Below, piece after piece: positions 1 to 8,509 of a stretch of 23,735 nt of DNA (its first letter is position 1; each line of letters opens with the position of its first letter). This DNA comes from Hylemonella sp. UBA2468 (GTDB lineage Bacteria; Pseudomonadota; Gammaproteobacteria; Burkholderiales; Burkholderiaceae_C). The notes beneath the pieces are model-generated. The model had not been told where the DNA came from, ran no database searches, and saw only the letters and a program-made list of their open reading frames with translations. The DNA is taken from NCBI GenBank assembly GCA_002342165.1, contig DDPM01000131.1:1-23735 (forward strand), given 5' to 3'. A program made the translations under genes and the position numbers.

Positions 1-342
1 AACAGCAGCGCCTCCTCTGCCATCTCAACCCCTGGCCGCTGGTACTCGGTGGGGCGCTTGAATTACAGCTTGATCGAAAGCCGTGCGGTCGATTCCTTGG
101 TCGGCTTTGAATACGACGCCGGATGCTGGATAGGCCGGGTCGTGCTGGAACGTTTGAGCACCGGCCTTATCAACACCAGTACGGAGCGGCAATTCAACGA
201 GCGCCTGATGTTTCAGCTCGAATTTGTGGGCTTTTCAAGGGTGGGCATTGACCCTCTTACTCGCCTGAAGCAAACCATTCCGCGCTACCAAATGCTGAAC
301 GACCAGCTCAATCCGCCCAGCCGCTACAGCCGTTACGATTGA
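1..342 (+). CDS. lptD: LPS-assembly protein LptD, C-terminal fragment
   Basis: The reading frame is open from the first base of the window and ends in TGA, so only the last 113 residues of the protein are present. LptD is the outer-membrane beta-barrel that, with the lipoprotein LptE, inserts lipopolysaccharide into the outer leaflet. The visible part has the alternating pattern of final barrel strands and the family-typical stretch GFEYDAGCWIGRVVLER, followed by RLMFQLEFVGFSRVGIDPL and a terminal IPRY segment. The conserved Cys in DAGCW is one of the cysteines used for LptD disulfides in the family. surA begins 21 bases downstream on the same strand; lptD-surA linkage is common in proteobacteria and fits the role of SurA as chaperone for LptD folding. 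The 5' part lies outside the window. Confidence 0.93.
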   Translation, partial: NSSASSAISTPGRWYSVGRLNYSLIESRAVDSLVGFEYDAGCWIGRVVLERLSTGLINTSTERQFNERLMFQLEFVGFSRVGIDPLTRLKQTIPRYQMLNDQLNPPSRYSRYD

Positions 343-363
343 CACTTTAGCCACCCGACCTTC

Positions 364-1746
364 ATGACCCTCAATTTTTCAACTGCCAAACCCATTTGGG
401 TGCTTGCCTTCGCTATGGGTCTGATGTCGGGTCTGCAGGCGCAGGGTTTGCGCTTGGGCCAGCGGGGCCCTGCCATTGGCGCCTTGCCACCAGCCCTTGA
501 GCAGTTGGAAACCCGCCAAGCCGACTTCATTGTGGCGGTGGTCAATTCCGAGCCCATCACCAACCAAGAAGTGGTGCGTGAAATGCAGCGCGTGCAACAA
601 ATGCTGATGCAACAGCGCCAAGCCATTCCCAGCCCCGCAGAGCTGGCCAAGGCTGTGTTGGACAAGCTCATCAACGAGCGCGCCCAGTTGCAGCTGGCAC
701 GCGATACCGGCCTGAAGGTGGACGACCCCTCGGTGGATCAGGCGGAGCAATCGGTCGCGCGGCAAAACCAACTCAGCGTGGCAGAGTTGCGCCGCCGCGT
801 GGTGATGGATGGCCTGGAGGTGAAAAGCTTCCGAGAGCAACTGCGCCAGCAAATCCTCCTCACGCGATTGCGCGAGCGCGAGGTAGAGCCCAGAGTGCGC
901 GTGAGCGATCTAGAGGTAGATCAATACCTGCAAGATCAACAGTCCCAAGCCAACGACCCAGCCGCGGTGCAGTTGAACTTGGCCCAAGTTTTGGTGGCCG
1001 TACCAGAGGGCGCCTCCGCCGAGGCTGTCGAGGCGCTTCAAAAACGCGCTCAACAAGTGCTGGCCCGCGCCAAGGCGGGGCAAGACTTTGCGCAACTGGC
1101 CCGCGAAGCCTCCGACGCGCCTGACCGCGCCAACGGCGGACAAATGGGCATGCGCTCGGGAGACCGTTACCCCACCTTATTTTGGGAGGCCATCAAAGGC
1201 TTGAAGGCTGGCGAGGTGTCGTCTGTTTTGCGCTCCGGCGCGGGGTTTCATGTGCTCAAGGTCCTAGACAAGCGCAGCTCTGGCTTGCCACCCATGTCGG
1301 TGACCCAGCAGCGCGCACGCCACATTTTGTTGGTGCCCAGCGCAACCTTAAGCGAGGCCGCAGCACGCGACTTGTTACTTGACTATCGACGCCGCATTGA
1401 AGCCGGCCAGGCCAGCTTTGCCTCTTTGGCACGTGAAAACTCCCAAGACGGCAGTGCTGCTCAAGGAGGCGACTTGGGCTGGGCCAACCCCGGCCAATTT
1501 GTGCCTGAGTTTGAAACCGTGCTCAGCAGCTTGTCGCCTGGTCAAATCAGCGATCCGCTGATCTCTCGTTTTGGGGTGCACCTGATCCAGCTGATGGAGC
1601 GGCGGCAAAACCAATTGGAGCCGCGTGAGCAACGAGAAATGGTGCGCAACTTGTTGCGCGAAAAAAAGCTTGATGAAAGCTTTGTGACTTGGGCTAAAGA
1701 CGTGCGCGACCGTGCCTACGTGGAGCTGCGAGAGCCACCGCTTTGA
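364..1746 (+). CDS. surA: Periplasmic chaperone / peptidyl-prolyl isomerase SurA
   Basis: This 460-residue protein has the SurA layout. An N-terminal signal peptide (hydrophobic residues about 11-24) has a likely cleavage after Ala26 in GLQAQG. A SurA N-terminal chaperone domain spans about 50-175, and two parvulin-type isomerase domains lie at about 201-304 and 315-415. Parvulin hallmarks are seen twice: NGGQMG...[10 protein letters not shown] in the first and RARHILL...GGDLGW...[11 protein letters not shown] in the second. SurA escorts outer-membrane proteins, including LptD, through the periplasm. The ATG at 364 is the first start after the lptD stop and gives a proper signal peptide. Its TGA overlaps the TTG start of rsmA, suggesting translational coupling. 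pdxA, which sits between surA and rsmA in enterobacteria, is not here. Confidence 0.95.
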   Translation: MTLNFSTAKPIWVLAFAMGLMSGLQAQGLRLGQRGPAIGALPPALEQLETRQADFIVAVVNSEPITNQEVVREMQRVQQMLMQQRQAIPSPAELAKAVLDKLINERAQLQLARDTGLKVDDPSVDQAEQSVARQNQLSVAELRRRVVMDGLEVKSFREQLRQQILLTRLREREVEPRVRVSDLEVDQYLQDQQSQANDPAAVQLNLAQVLVAVPEGASAEAVEALQKRAQQVLARAKAGQDFAQLAREASDAPDRANGGQMGMRSGDRYPTLFWEAIKGLKAGEVSSVLRSGAGFHVLKVLDKRSSGLPPMSVTQQRARHILLVPSATLSEAAARDLLLDYRRRIEAGQASFASLARENSQDGSAAQGGDLGWANPGQFVPEFETVLSSLSPGQISDPLISRFGVHLIQLMERRQNQLEPREQREMVRNLLREKKLDESFVTWAKDVRDRAYVELREPPL

Positions 1747-2549
1747 GGCCTTCCCACCCTCGGGCCTCAGGCGGGCATGTGGCCCGTAAACGGTTTGGTC
1801 AGAACTTTTTGACCGACCAAGGGCTGATTGACCAAATCGTTCGCGCCATAGACCCCAGACCCGGTCAAGCCATGGTGGAAATAGGCCCGGGCCTCAGGGC
1901 TTTGACCCAGCCGTTGGTAGAGCGGTTGGGGCACTTAAACGTGATTGAGCTGGACCGTGACTTGGCCCTGAAGCTCAAGACCCATACACAGCTGCAGGTG
2001 ATCGAGGCCGATGTGCTCAGTGTGGACTTCACCCAACTGTCAGCGCAAATCCACTCGCCTGAAAAGCTGCGCATCGTGGGCAACTTGCCCTACAACATCT
2101 CCACCCCCATCCTGTTCCATTTGCTCCAGCACGTGGGCTGTGTGCTGGACCAGCACTTTATGCTGCAAAAAGAGGTGGTGGATCGCATGGTGGCCTCACC
2201 CGCAACTTCCGATTACGGGCGGCTCAGCGTCATGCTTCAATGGCGCTACCGGATGGAGCGGGTGTTGGCCGTGCCGCCCGAGAGTTTTGAGCCTGCCCCT
2301 CGCGTGGACAGCGCGGTGGTGCGCATGGTGCCATTCGCTGAACCCCCGAAGCTGCATTTCGAGGTGCTGCACGACTTGGTACAGGTGGCATTTAGCCAAC
2401 GCCGCAAACTGCTGCGTCACAGTTTGGGTGTGTGGCTGGAGATGCGGACCCAAAGCCCTTCATTTGACTTGCAAAGGCGGGCTGAAGAAGTGCCTGTGTC
2501 TGAATATATTGCACTTGCTCAGGCACTGACGCAGGGCTCAGTCGGCTGA
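1743..2549 (+). CDS. rsmA: 16S rRNA dimethyladenosine transferase RsmA (KsgA)
   Basis: RsmA uses S-adenosylmethionine to dimethylate two adjacent adenosines (A1518/A1519 in E. coli numbering) near the 3' end of 16S rRNA, a late step in small-subunit assembly. Visible landmarks, numbered from the TTG start, are RKRFGQNFL at 15-23, the SAM-binding loop VEIGPG at 45-50, the acidic ELDRDL at 69-74 and the catalytic motif NLPYNIS at 114-120. The C-terminal helical domain contains FSQRRKLLR. The start is uncertain. TTG at 1743 overlaps the surA stop by four bases (TTGA) and gives 268 residues. GTG at 1779 would begin directly before [10 protein letters not shown] and give 256 residues, closer to the usual N-terminus. 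Neither has a strong ribosome-binding site. Function is certain, start is not. Confidence 0.93.
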   Translation: MRPSHPRASGGHVARKRFGQNFLTDQGLIDQIVRAIDPRPGQAMVEIGPGLRALTQPLVERLGHLNVIELDRDLALKLKTHTQLQVIEADVLSVDFTQLSAQIHSPEKLRIVGNLPYNISTPILFHLLQHVGCVLDQHFMLQKEVVDRMVASPATSDYGRLSVMLQWRYRMERVLAVPPESFEPAPRVDSAVVRMVPFAEPPKLHFEVLHDLVQVAFSQRRKLLRHSLGVWLEMRTQSPSFDLQRRAEEVPVSEYIALAQALTQGSVG

Positions 2550-2606
2550 GGATTGCAAAATCAAGCGTTGTGCGATCAACCAGCAGGATCGCTCAGCCAG
2601 AAGAAT

Positions 2607-2849
2607 TTATGCCGCGTTCAACCAATAACCTGCATTGAACGGGCTGCTCATGCGAAGGGCCATGGGCGACACATCCAACAGCTTGTCGGTGGGCATTTTT
2701 TCTCCCGATTCATCCAACTGCGCTGCAGTCATGGCAATACCCGGCAGTTTGGCGACAGCGCCTGAATTGGGGGATTCGGTGGGGGCCTCTGAAGCCCGGT
2801 CTGCTTGGCCAATGGGTGCAGAGCGGGCTACGGAAAAGAATAGAAGCAT
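2607..2849 (-). CDS. Small hypothetical protein overlapping the barstar gene end
   Basis: An 80-codon frame starts with ATG inside the last codons of the barstar gene (22-base overlap) and ends in TAA about 57 bases from the convergent rsmA stop. I do not recognise the product. The N-terminus (MLLFFSVARSAPIG) is hydrophobic but short for a signal peptide. The rest is polar, rich in Ala, Ser, Pro and Met, with no cysteines and no clear domain. Codon choice (GCC, CTG, ACC, GAC, AAG) resembles neighbouring genes, which favours a real gene, but no good ribosome-binding site is visible. It could be translated by coupling to barstar, be the relic of a longer gene, or be chance. An opposite-strand frame over the same bases (2635-2853) looks less convincing. 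Confidence 0.35.
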   Translation of the reverse strand: MLLFFSVARSAPIGQADRASEAPTESPNSGAVAKLPGIAMTAAQLDESGEKMPTDKLLDVSPMALRMSSPFNAGYWLNAA

Positions 2850-3229
2850 CTGAAGGGTATTTTTCGGTCCCCCCAGTAGTCAGCAGCGTCCCTAAAGATG
2901 TCAAGCAACTGCTCGCGCACCTCTTTGTCAAACTTGGCATTGGTGGGTATGTGCTCCAACACCACCACAAAACCGGGCTGAGGGCCAGACTTATGCAGCG
3001 GGTCGGTGATGGCGTCAAACAAGGCATCAAAGTTCTTGCCCACGGTGGGCGGGAGCATGAATTGTTGCGCAATCAGGTCCAGCACGTCTTGTTTGGAGGT
3101 GGCCTGACCCAGCTGGGCATACAAGAAGTGATGCCCCAAATGCTTGGCGGCATCTTGTAAATCGGACACTCGGTAGGCCCGGATTGACTGCACGATATTG
3201 GTTCTTACCGTACGAAGTGGTGTTTCCAT
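2828..3229 (-). CDS. Barstar-family ribonuclease inhibitor
   Basis: The protein has 133 residues when started at the ATG at 3227-3229. It carries the barstar signature GKNFDALFDAITD at 64-76, matching the GENLDALWDCLTG helix of Bacillus barstar. The barnase-contacting aspartates Asp35 and Asp39 correspond to Asp68 and Asp72 here, and the acidic Glu76 position is Asp114 in FRDA. Barstar proteins are cytoplasmic and block the active site of barnase-type ribonucleases by placing an acidic helix into it. The gene lies 37 bases downstream of a secreted RNase of exactly the target family, on the same strand, so it is very likely the immunity protein for that enzyme. The frame stays open about 76 codons upstream, but that part overlaps the RNase gene and has no barstar similarity, so I chose the internal ATG. 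Confidence 0.88.
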   Translation of the reverse strand: METPLRTVRTNIVQSIRAYRVSDLQDAAKHLGHHFLYAQLGQATSKQDVLDLIAQQFMLPPTVGKNFDALFDAITDPLHKSGPQPGFVVVLEHIPTNAKFDKEVREQLLDIFRDAADYWGDRKIPFRCFYSFP

Positions 3230-3266
3230 CCCCGCATCACTTTCAAAAACAAGGTCAACTAAAAAA

Positions 3267-3692
3267 TCAGTTTCCAGGCACCACTTGGCGAAAGCTCGCG
3301 TAATGGTCCGCGGTGTAATAACACACTTTGGGCTGTGGCGCCTCTCCTCCACAAACCAGTCTGCGCACCCCTCGGTTGGGTGCACCCGGAGTGGGCACTG
3401 TGTATTCACGGTAGTACCCTCGCTGAGCTTGTGGCAACAAACGCTCCCTGTTACCAAAGGTCACCCCATCCTTTTCATAAGGAAAGGGCCCGCCTTTGAG
3501 CACCAAAAGGTAGGTCACGCGCCCCTGTTCGGGTAATTCAGCCCATGCGATGGAGGGTAGAGATGTGGTTGCTTGCTCACGCGCATTGGCGACATGAAAC
3601 CCCAACCCCAATCCACTTTGTACCGTCAACCACAACAAGCCAGTTAGCACTAACTTGATGCTGGTTTTGCGCTGAACCTTGCCTACCCACAT
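3267..3692 (-). CDS. Secreted guanyl-specific ribonuclease (RNase Sa / barnase family)
   Basis: This 141-residue protein has a basic N-terminus, a hydrophobic stretch at about 14-32 and a likely signal-peptidase site after ANA (about residue 37). The mature part aligns closely with Streptomyces RNase Sa: GGPFPYEKDGVTFGNRE at 67-83, GYYREYTV at 92-99, RGVRRLVCGG at 107-116 and YYTADHYASF at 125-134. The RNase Sa catalytic set Glu54, Arg65, Arg69, His85 maps to Glu96, Arg107, Arg111, His130, all present. The guanine-recognition residues Asn39 and Glu41 map to Asn81 and Glu83. It should cleave RNA after guanosine, outside the cytoplasm. The only cysteines in the mature part are 114 and 124, so the terminal disulfide of RNase Sa is absent. 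The barstar gene follows directly. The start has only a weak GAGAG upstream. Confidence 0.9.
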   Translation of the reverse strand: MWVGKVQRKTSIKLVLTGLLWLTVQSGLGLGFHVANAREQATTSLPSIAWAELPEQGRVTYLLVLKGGPFPYEKDGVTFGNRERLLPQAQRGYYREYTVPTPGAPNRGVRRLVCGGEAPQPKVCYYTADHYASFRQVVPGN

Positions 3693-3781
3693 AAACTACA
3701 CCGACACCCCGCTCTCTTGGTGTCCCAAAAACGAAAGGGAACTAGTGTCGCTGATTTGACTCAGAAATGCAAGATTCAGGG

Positions 3782-6088
3782 TTAAATGCGAGTAGCATTG
3801 GCGTCCGCAACGGTCAAAGCCGTCATATTGACGATGCGGCGCACCGTGGTGCTGGCCGTCAGAATATGTACTGGCTTGGCTGCACCCAGCAACATCGGTC
3901 CCACGGCAATGTTGCCGCCCGCCGTCGTTTTGAGCAGGTTGTAGGCAATGTTGGCAGCGTCAATATTGGGCATGACCAATAGGTTGGCAGAACCTGCTAG
4001 TGTGCTGTCCCCCAACACTTTAGTTCGGGCGGCTTCGTCCAGCGCAATGTCGCCGTGCATCTCGCCGTCGACTTCGAGCCAAGGGGCGCGCTCGCGCAGC
4101 AACTGGAGTGTGTGGCGCATTTTGACGGCGCTGGGGTGTTCGCTGCTGCCAAAGTTGGAGTGGCTAAGCAAAGCGGCCTTGGGTTGCAGGCCGAAGCGCC
4201 TGATTTCCTGGGCGGCCATGATGGTGATGTCGGTCAACTCTTCGGCGGTGGGGTCGTAATTGACGTGGGTGTCCACGACAAACAACTGACGGTCGGGCAA
4301 CAGCAGCGCGTTCATGCAGGCGAAAGTGTTGACGCCTTCGCGTTTGCCAATCACCTGGTCCACATATGGCAAATGCATGGAATTGGTGCCCCAGGTGCCG
4401 CAAATCAAGCCGTCCACATAGCCTTTATGCAGCAACATGGTGCCGATCAAAGACAGGCGACGGCGCATTTCAATCTTGGCGATGGCCTCGGTCACGCCTT
4501 TGCGCGCGGTCATCTGGTGGTAGGTGGTCCAAAAATCGCGGTAGCGGTCATCCAGCTCGACGTTGACCACGTCGTAGTCATCGCCCTCTTTGAGGCGCAG
4601 GCCAAACTTTTCAATGCGCTGGGCAATGATGAGCGGTCGGCCAATCAGGGTGGGGCGAGCCAGCCCCTCGTCCACCACAATTTGGGCGGCCCGCAGCACA
4701 CGTTCTTCTTCGCCCTCGGAGTAGGCCACGCGCTTTTTGGCAGCGTGTTTTGCCGCTGTAAAGATGGGCTTCATTAAGGTGCCCGAGGCGTACACAAATG
4801 TCTGAAGGCGTTCGCGGTAAGCGTTTAGGTCGTCAATGGGACGCTGTGCCACGCCGCTTTCCATGGCGGCTTTGGCCACGGCGGGTGCAATTTTGATCAT
4901 CAAGCGCGGATCAAACGGCTTGGGAATCAAATACTCGGGCCCAAAAGACAACTGTTGACCCGCGTAGGCGGCGGCAACGACTTCGCTTTGTTCGGCTTGT
5001 GCCAGTTCGGCCATGGCATACACCGCCGCAATTTCCATGGCGTCGGTGATGGTGGTGGCACCGCAGTCCAACGCACCCCTGAAAATGTAGGGAAAGCACA
5101 GCACGTTGTTGATTTGATTGGGGTAGTCGGTGCGACCCGTGGCCATGATGGCGTCGTTGCGGATGGTTTGCACCTCTTCGGGCGAAATTTCAGGGTTGGG
5201 GTTGGCTAAGGCAAAAATAATGGGGTTGGCCGCCATGCTTTTGACCATGTCGGGCTTGACCACACCACCAGCGGAAAGACCCAAAAAGATGTCAGCGCCC
5301 ACCATCACCTCGGCCAACGTGCGGGCTGGGGTGGCTTGCGCAAACTGGCGCTTGTCGTCGTCCATCAACTCGGTTCGGCCTTCGTACACCACACCGGCCA
5401 GGTCGGTGACCCAAATATTGTTTTTGGGCAAGCCCATTTTTAAAAGCAAGCCCAAGCAGGCCAACGCTGCTGCTCCGGCTCCTGAGGTAACGAGCTTGAC
5501 GTTTTTAAGGTCTTTGCCCACCACCTTCATGCCATTGATCAAGCCCGCCGCCACCACAATCGCCGTGCCATGCTGGTCGTCATGAAACACTGGAATTTTC
5601 ATGCGCTCGCGCAATTTGCGCTCGACATAAAAGCAATCGGGCGCCTTGATGTCTTCTAGGTTGATGCCGCCAAATGTGGGCTCTAACGCCGCAATGATGT
5701 CGACCAGCCTGTCCAGGTCGTGCTTTTCATTGACCTCAATGTCAAACACGTCAATGCCGGCAAACTTTTTAAACAGAACGCCTTTGCCTTCCATGACCGG
5801 CTTGGCGGCCAAGGGGCCAATGTCACCCAAGCCCAGCACCGCCGTGCCATTGGTGATGACGGCCACCAAATTGCCACGGGCGGTGTATTTGAAGGCTGCT
5901 GCGGGGTCTTTGGCAATTTCTTCGCAAGGGGCGGCCACGCCGGGTGAGTAAGCCAAAGACAAATCGTGCTGATTCAGCAGTTGCTTGGTGGCGGCAATGG
6001 AAATCTTGCCGGGGGTTGGAAACTCGTGGTATTCCAAAGCAGAGCGGCGCAGCTCTTCACGTTTGTCTTGAGGCTTGGGGGAGGTCAT
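3782..6088 (-). CDS. maeB: NADP-dependent malic enzyme with C-terminal phosphotransacetylase-like domain
   Basis: The 768-residue protein starts at the ATG at 6086-6088, seven bases after AGGAG; an upstream in-frame ATG at 6124 lacks a site. Malic enzyme decarboxylates malate to pyruvate with reduction of NAD(P), linking the TCA cycle to pyruvate. Residues 1-160 form the malic N-terminal domain ([12 protein letters not shown] at 44-55, with the proton-donor-type Tyr47). The signature [17 protein letters not shown] lies at 168-184. The nucleotide-binding domain has TSGAGAAA at 201-208. From about 430 to the end lies a phosphate acetyl/butyryl-transferase-like domain, the MaeB hallmark; in this family it is usually thought to be regulatory rather than catalytic. 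NADP preference is inferred from family membership. An 8-bp perfect stem-loop sits just upstream of the ribosome-binding site. Confidence 0.95.
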   Translation of the reverse strand: MTSPKPQDKREELRRSALEYHEFPTPGKISIAATKQLLNQHDLSLAYSPGVAAPCEEIAKDPAAAFKYTARGNLVAVITNGTAVLGLGDIGPLAAKPVMEGKGVLFKKFAGIDVFDIEVNEKHDLDRLVDIIAALEPTFGGINLEDIKAPDCFYVERKLRERMKIPVFHDDQHGTAIVVAAGLINGMKVVGKDLKNVKLVTSGAGAAALACLGLLLKMGLPKNNIWVTDLAGVVYEGRTELMDDDKRQFAQATPARTLAEVMVGADIFLGLSAGGVVKPDMVKSMAANPIIFALANPNPEISPEEVQTIRNDAIMATGRTDYPNQINNVLCFPYIFRGALDCGATTITDAMEIAAVYAMAELAQAEQSEVVAAAYAGQQLSFGPEYLIPKPFDPRLMIKIAPAVAKAAMESGVAQRPIDDLNAYRERLQTFVYASGTLMKPIFTAAKHAAKKRVAYSEGEEERVLRAAQIVVDEGLARPTLIGRPLIIAQRIEKFGLRLKEGDDYDVVNVELDDRYRDFWTTYHQMTARKGVTEAIAKIEMRRRLSLIGTMLLHKGYVDGLICGTWGTNSMHLPYVDQVIGKREGVNTFACMNALLLPDRQLFVVDTHVNYDPTAEELTDITIMAAQEIRRFGLQPKAALLSHSNFGSSEHPSAVKMRHTLQLLRERAPWLEVDGEMHGDIALDEAARTKVLGDSTLAGSANLLVMPNIDAANIAYNLLKTTAGGNIAVGPMLLGAAKPVHILTASTTVRRIVNMTALTVADANATRI

Positions 6089-6102
6089 GAAAAGGCTCCT
6101 AA

Positions 6103-6121
6103 GGGTCTTGCCACAAGACCC
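6103..6121 (-). promoter_or_regulatory. Perfect inverted repeat in the maeB leader
   Basis: On the minus strand the leader contains GGGTCTTG, a 3-base TGG loop, then CAAGACCC: eight perfect base pairs ending three bases before the AGGAG of maeB. A second short inverted repeat (CCCAT/ATGGG with a 3-base loop, 6120-6132) abuts it. There is no T-run after the stem, so it is a poor intrinsic terminator for the upstream pepP gene. It could be an RNA structure that modulates maeB translation or a protein-binding operator. The structure is seen; the role is a guess. Confidence 0.4.
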
Positions 6122-6188
6122 CATGAAATGGGCATCATGTGGTTGACGTTGTGATCAGAGTGCATGGAATTGTAGGGGGCGGACAAAA

Positions 6189-7574
6189 CTACTCCGCCAT
6201 CAAGCGTTCAATCTCACCGGGGGCTACCGGCACACCACGGGTGATGAGCTCGCAGCCATTGGACGTGACCAAGGCATCGTCTTCGATGCGGATACCTAAA
6301 TTCCAGAAGGCCTCGGGCACATCGGGCGCAGGGCGAACATACAGGCCGGGCTCAATGGTCAGCACCATGCCGGGCTGCAATATGCGGCTGGGACGGACCT
6401 TTTGCGTGGCACCTGTCACGGAGTCGATCCGCTCACTCACTTGGTGCTGTTCGCTGGGTTCCACGTAGCTTCCGCAATCGTGCACGTCCATGCCCAACCA
6501 GTGTCCAGTGCGGTGCATGTAAAACCGGCTGTACAAACGCCGCTCGATCACATCTTCCAAAGTGCCCGCTTTATCGGGGCTGAGCAGCCCCAAATCCAAA
6601 AGGCCTTGGGACAGCTCCCGCACCGCCGCCTCATGACCATCCGCAAAGCGCGCGCCTGATCGGGTGACTGCCACAGCGGCTTCTTGAGCCCTCAGCACCA
6701 CGTCATAAAGCGCCCGCTGAGGGCCTGAAAACTTGCCATTGGCCGGAAATGTTCGGGTGATGTCGCTGGCGTAGCCGTCAAGTTCACAGCCCGCATCAAT
6801 CAACACCAGCTCACCCGCCTCAATGGCGACGTTGTCGGCGCGGTAGTGCAGCACACAGGCGTTGGCACCGGCGGCCACGATGGAGCCGTAGGCCGGGTAT
6901 TGCGAGCCATGTTGGCGAAACTCGTGCAGCAGTTCGGCATCCAGGTGGTATTCGCGCACCGATTGCCCAGCACGCAAGCGCTGGGCACACACCTGCATGG
7001 CCCGAATGTGGGCGCCCGCGCTGATGTGCGCTGCACGCCGCATCAGGTCTTGCTCGTGGGTGTCTTTGATGATGCGCATGTCGTCCAGCAATACACAAAC
7101 ATCACGCTGGGTGTCAGGGCAACTCGCTCCCTGTCGCACTTTGCGGCGCACGGCCTGCAGCCATTCGTCCACACGGGTTTCAAGGCCCGGGTGCACGGCA
7201 AAGGGGTACCACACGGTGGCTTGGTTTTCCAGCAGCTCGGGCAGCTTGGTGTCCAGCTCCGTGACGGGGTAGGCGGCCTGAACACCAAGGGCTTCAGGCG
7301 CGGCATAGGGCCCCAGGCGAATGCCGTCCCAAATCTCGCGCTCCACATCTTTAGGGTTGCAAAACAAGGTGCTGTGGCCATCGCCGCGCAACACCAACCA
7401 ACCATTAGGTTCGGTAAAGCCGGTCAGGTAATAAAAGTAACTGTCAAATCGAAACAAATAGTCGTTGTCTCGGTTGCGGGACTTTTCAGTGGCCGTGGGG
7501 ATGATGGCCACGCCGTGCTCGCCCAGTTGAGCGGCCAAACGGCTCCGTCGGTTTGCGTAAATCATGGAATTCAT
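6189..7574 (-). CDS. pepP: Xaa-Pro aminopeptidase (aminopeptidase P)
   Basis: A 461-residue M24-family metallopeptidase that removes an N-terminal residue preceding proline. The N-terminal creatinase-like domain covers about 1-170 and contains the family stretch RNRDNDYLFRFDSYFYYLTG. The catalytic pita-bread domain follows. The two-metal (typically manganese) ligands are all visible: Asp260 in LIDAG, Asp271 in YASDITRTF, His358 in RTGHWLG, Glu408 in TIEPGLY and Glu431 in GIRIEDD. The catalytic-type His365 lies in DVHDCG. The length matches E. coli PepP (about 440) with a small extension. It lies 30 bases downstream of the MurU-like gene and is probably cotranscribed with it. The start is the first ATG; another ATG three codons later is equally possible because neither has a clear ribosome-binding site. 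Confidence 0.93.
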   Translation of the reverse strand: MNSMIYANRRSRLAAQLGEHGVAIIPTATEKSRNRDNDYLFRFDSYFYYLTGFTEPNGWLVLRGDGHSTLFCNPKDVEREIWDGIRLGPYAAPEALGVQAAYPVTELDTKLPELLENQATVWYPFAVHPGLETRVDEWLQAVRRKVRQGASCPDTQRDVCVLLDDMRIIKDTHEQDLMRRAAHISAGAHIRAMQVCAQRLRAGQSVREYHLDAELLHEFRQHGSQYPAYGSIVAAGANACVLHYRADNVAIEAGELVLIDAGCELDGYASDITRTFPANGKFSGPQRALYDVVLRAQEAAVAVTRSGARFADGHEAAVRELSQGLLDLGLLSPDKAGTLEDVIERRLYSRFYMHRTGHWLGMDVHDCGSYVEPSEQHQVSERIDSVTGATQKVRPSRILQPGMVLTIEPGLYVRPAPDVPEAFWNLGIRIEDDALVTSNGCELITRGVPVAPGEIERLMAE

Positions 7575-7604
7575 AAGGGGGTGCGCTTCGGTGCAGTGTC
7601 CAAG

Positions 7605-8408
7605 TCAAGCAGGTGAAATTGTGGGGATTTGGCCATTTAACAGCTGATATCGCGCGGGCGTGCCCACATCTGTCCAAGGGCCTTGGTACAGCTCGGCGCT
7701 CACGCGCTGGACATCCATGGCCCGTCGCAACAGGGGTGCCAGCGGTGCTTTCACGCCCAGCGGGTTGCCTGCAGGAATGTCGCACCAAGGTGGCTCAAAC
7801 AGCTCGCGCCGGTAAAGACCGATGGTGCTGAAAGTGTAGGTGAGGCGGTTTGGGGGGAGCGTGTCTATGTTGGATGGGTTGTTGAAGTTGATGGCCAAAC
7901 CCTCAGGGCTCAAACCAAAGTCACCCTGTGGGTTGTGCTCGGGGTTGGGCACCAACCACAGGTGGGCCAAACGCCCGCTGGTTTTGAACTTCGCTGGTGC
8001 CTCTGGCGAAAACCCAAATCCGGGTGCGAAAACATCAGCGGCGACCAGCCAAAACACCTCAGCCAAATGGGGTAGGGCGCGTGCGACACCGCCTAAGGTT
8101 TCCAGCGCGCCTCCGAAGTCCGCCCCCTCCTCCGAAAGGGTGACATCGGGCATGGTGTTTTCTACACCCTTGCCAAAATGCGTATTAAATTGCTCGCCAA
8201 GCCAGGCGGTGTTCACCAGCACCCGTTCGTGCCCTGCCGCGCGCAGGGCTTCCAGGTGCCAGTCGATCAGCGCGCGCCCTTGCACTTGTAGCAGCGGCTT
8301 GGGTGTGCGGTCGGTCAAAGGGCGCATGCGCTCACCTCGGCCAGCGGCCAGCACCATGGCAGAAATGTCAAAAGTAATTGAAGGTATTGAAAGGGGCACA
8401 CCCCACAC
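7605..8408 (-). CDS. murU: MurU-like N-acetylmuramate-1-phosphate uridylyltransferase
   Basis: A sugar-nucleotide transferase of the NTP_transferase family. MVLAAGRGERMRPLTDRTPK at 18-37 is the nucleotide-binding signature, GALETLGG at 100-107 is a base/sugar loop, and VAADVF at 122-127 carries the metal-binding Asp125. Close relatives are MurU of the Pseudomonas cell-wall recycling route, which convert MurNAc-1-phosphate to UDP-MurNAc after the kinase AmgK. AmgK is not adjacent here; the neighbours are pepP (downstream) and a divergent transketolase. In Pseudomonas amgK-murU sits beside lptD, and the lptD fragment at the left edge hints that amgK may lie just outside the window. The start is uncertain: the GTG at 8408 is the longest option, while ATG at 8355-8357 begins right at the signature, and neither has a good ribosome-binding site. 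Another sugar-phosphate substrate cannot be excluded. Confidence 0.82.
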   Translation of the reverse strand: MWGVPLSIPSITFDISAMVLAAGRGERMRPLTDRTPKPLLQVQGRALIDWHLEALRAAGHERVLVNTAWLGEQFNTHFGKGVENTMPDVTLSEEGADFGGALETLGGVARALPHLAEVFWLVAADVFAPGFGFSPEAPAKFKTSGRLAHLWLVPNPEHNPQGDFGLSPEGLAINFNNPSNIDTLPPNRLTYTFSTIGLYRRELFEPPWCDIPAGNPLGVKAPLAPLLRRAMDVQRVSAELYQGPWTDVGTPARYQLLNGQIPTISPA

Positions 8409-8509
8409 TTTAGACGCTCTAAGGACCGACCGACCCCTACCCTACTCACTTAAAGGCGACCGCTAAAATCCGCCCACCACAATTCCCAAACCAGCTTCGG
8501 AGCGGACGC

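Noticed and set aside
2635..2853. 72-codon plus-strand frame in the gap after rsmA
   Set aside because: It covers the same bases as the minus-strand small frame, has no ribosome-binding site and no recognisable features.
3703..3724. GACACC/GGTGTC inverted repeat upstream of the RNase gene
   Set aside because: Only six pairs around a ten-base loop and no T-run; too weak to call a terminator or operator.
6846..7616. 256-codon frame antisense to pepP
   Set aside because: Opposite strand of an intact metallopeptidase with all ligands; composition is shadow-like.
8464..8469. TAAAAT as a -10 box for transketolase
   Set aside because: No acceptable -35 element lies 16-18 bases upstream, so a promoter is not supported.
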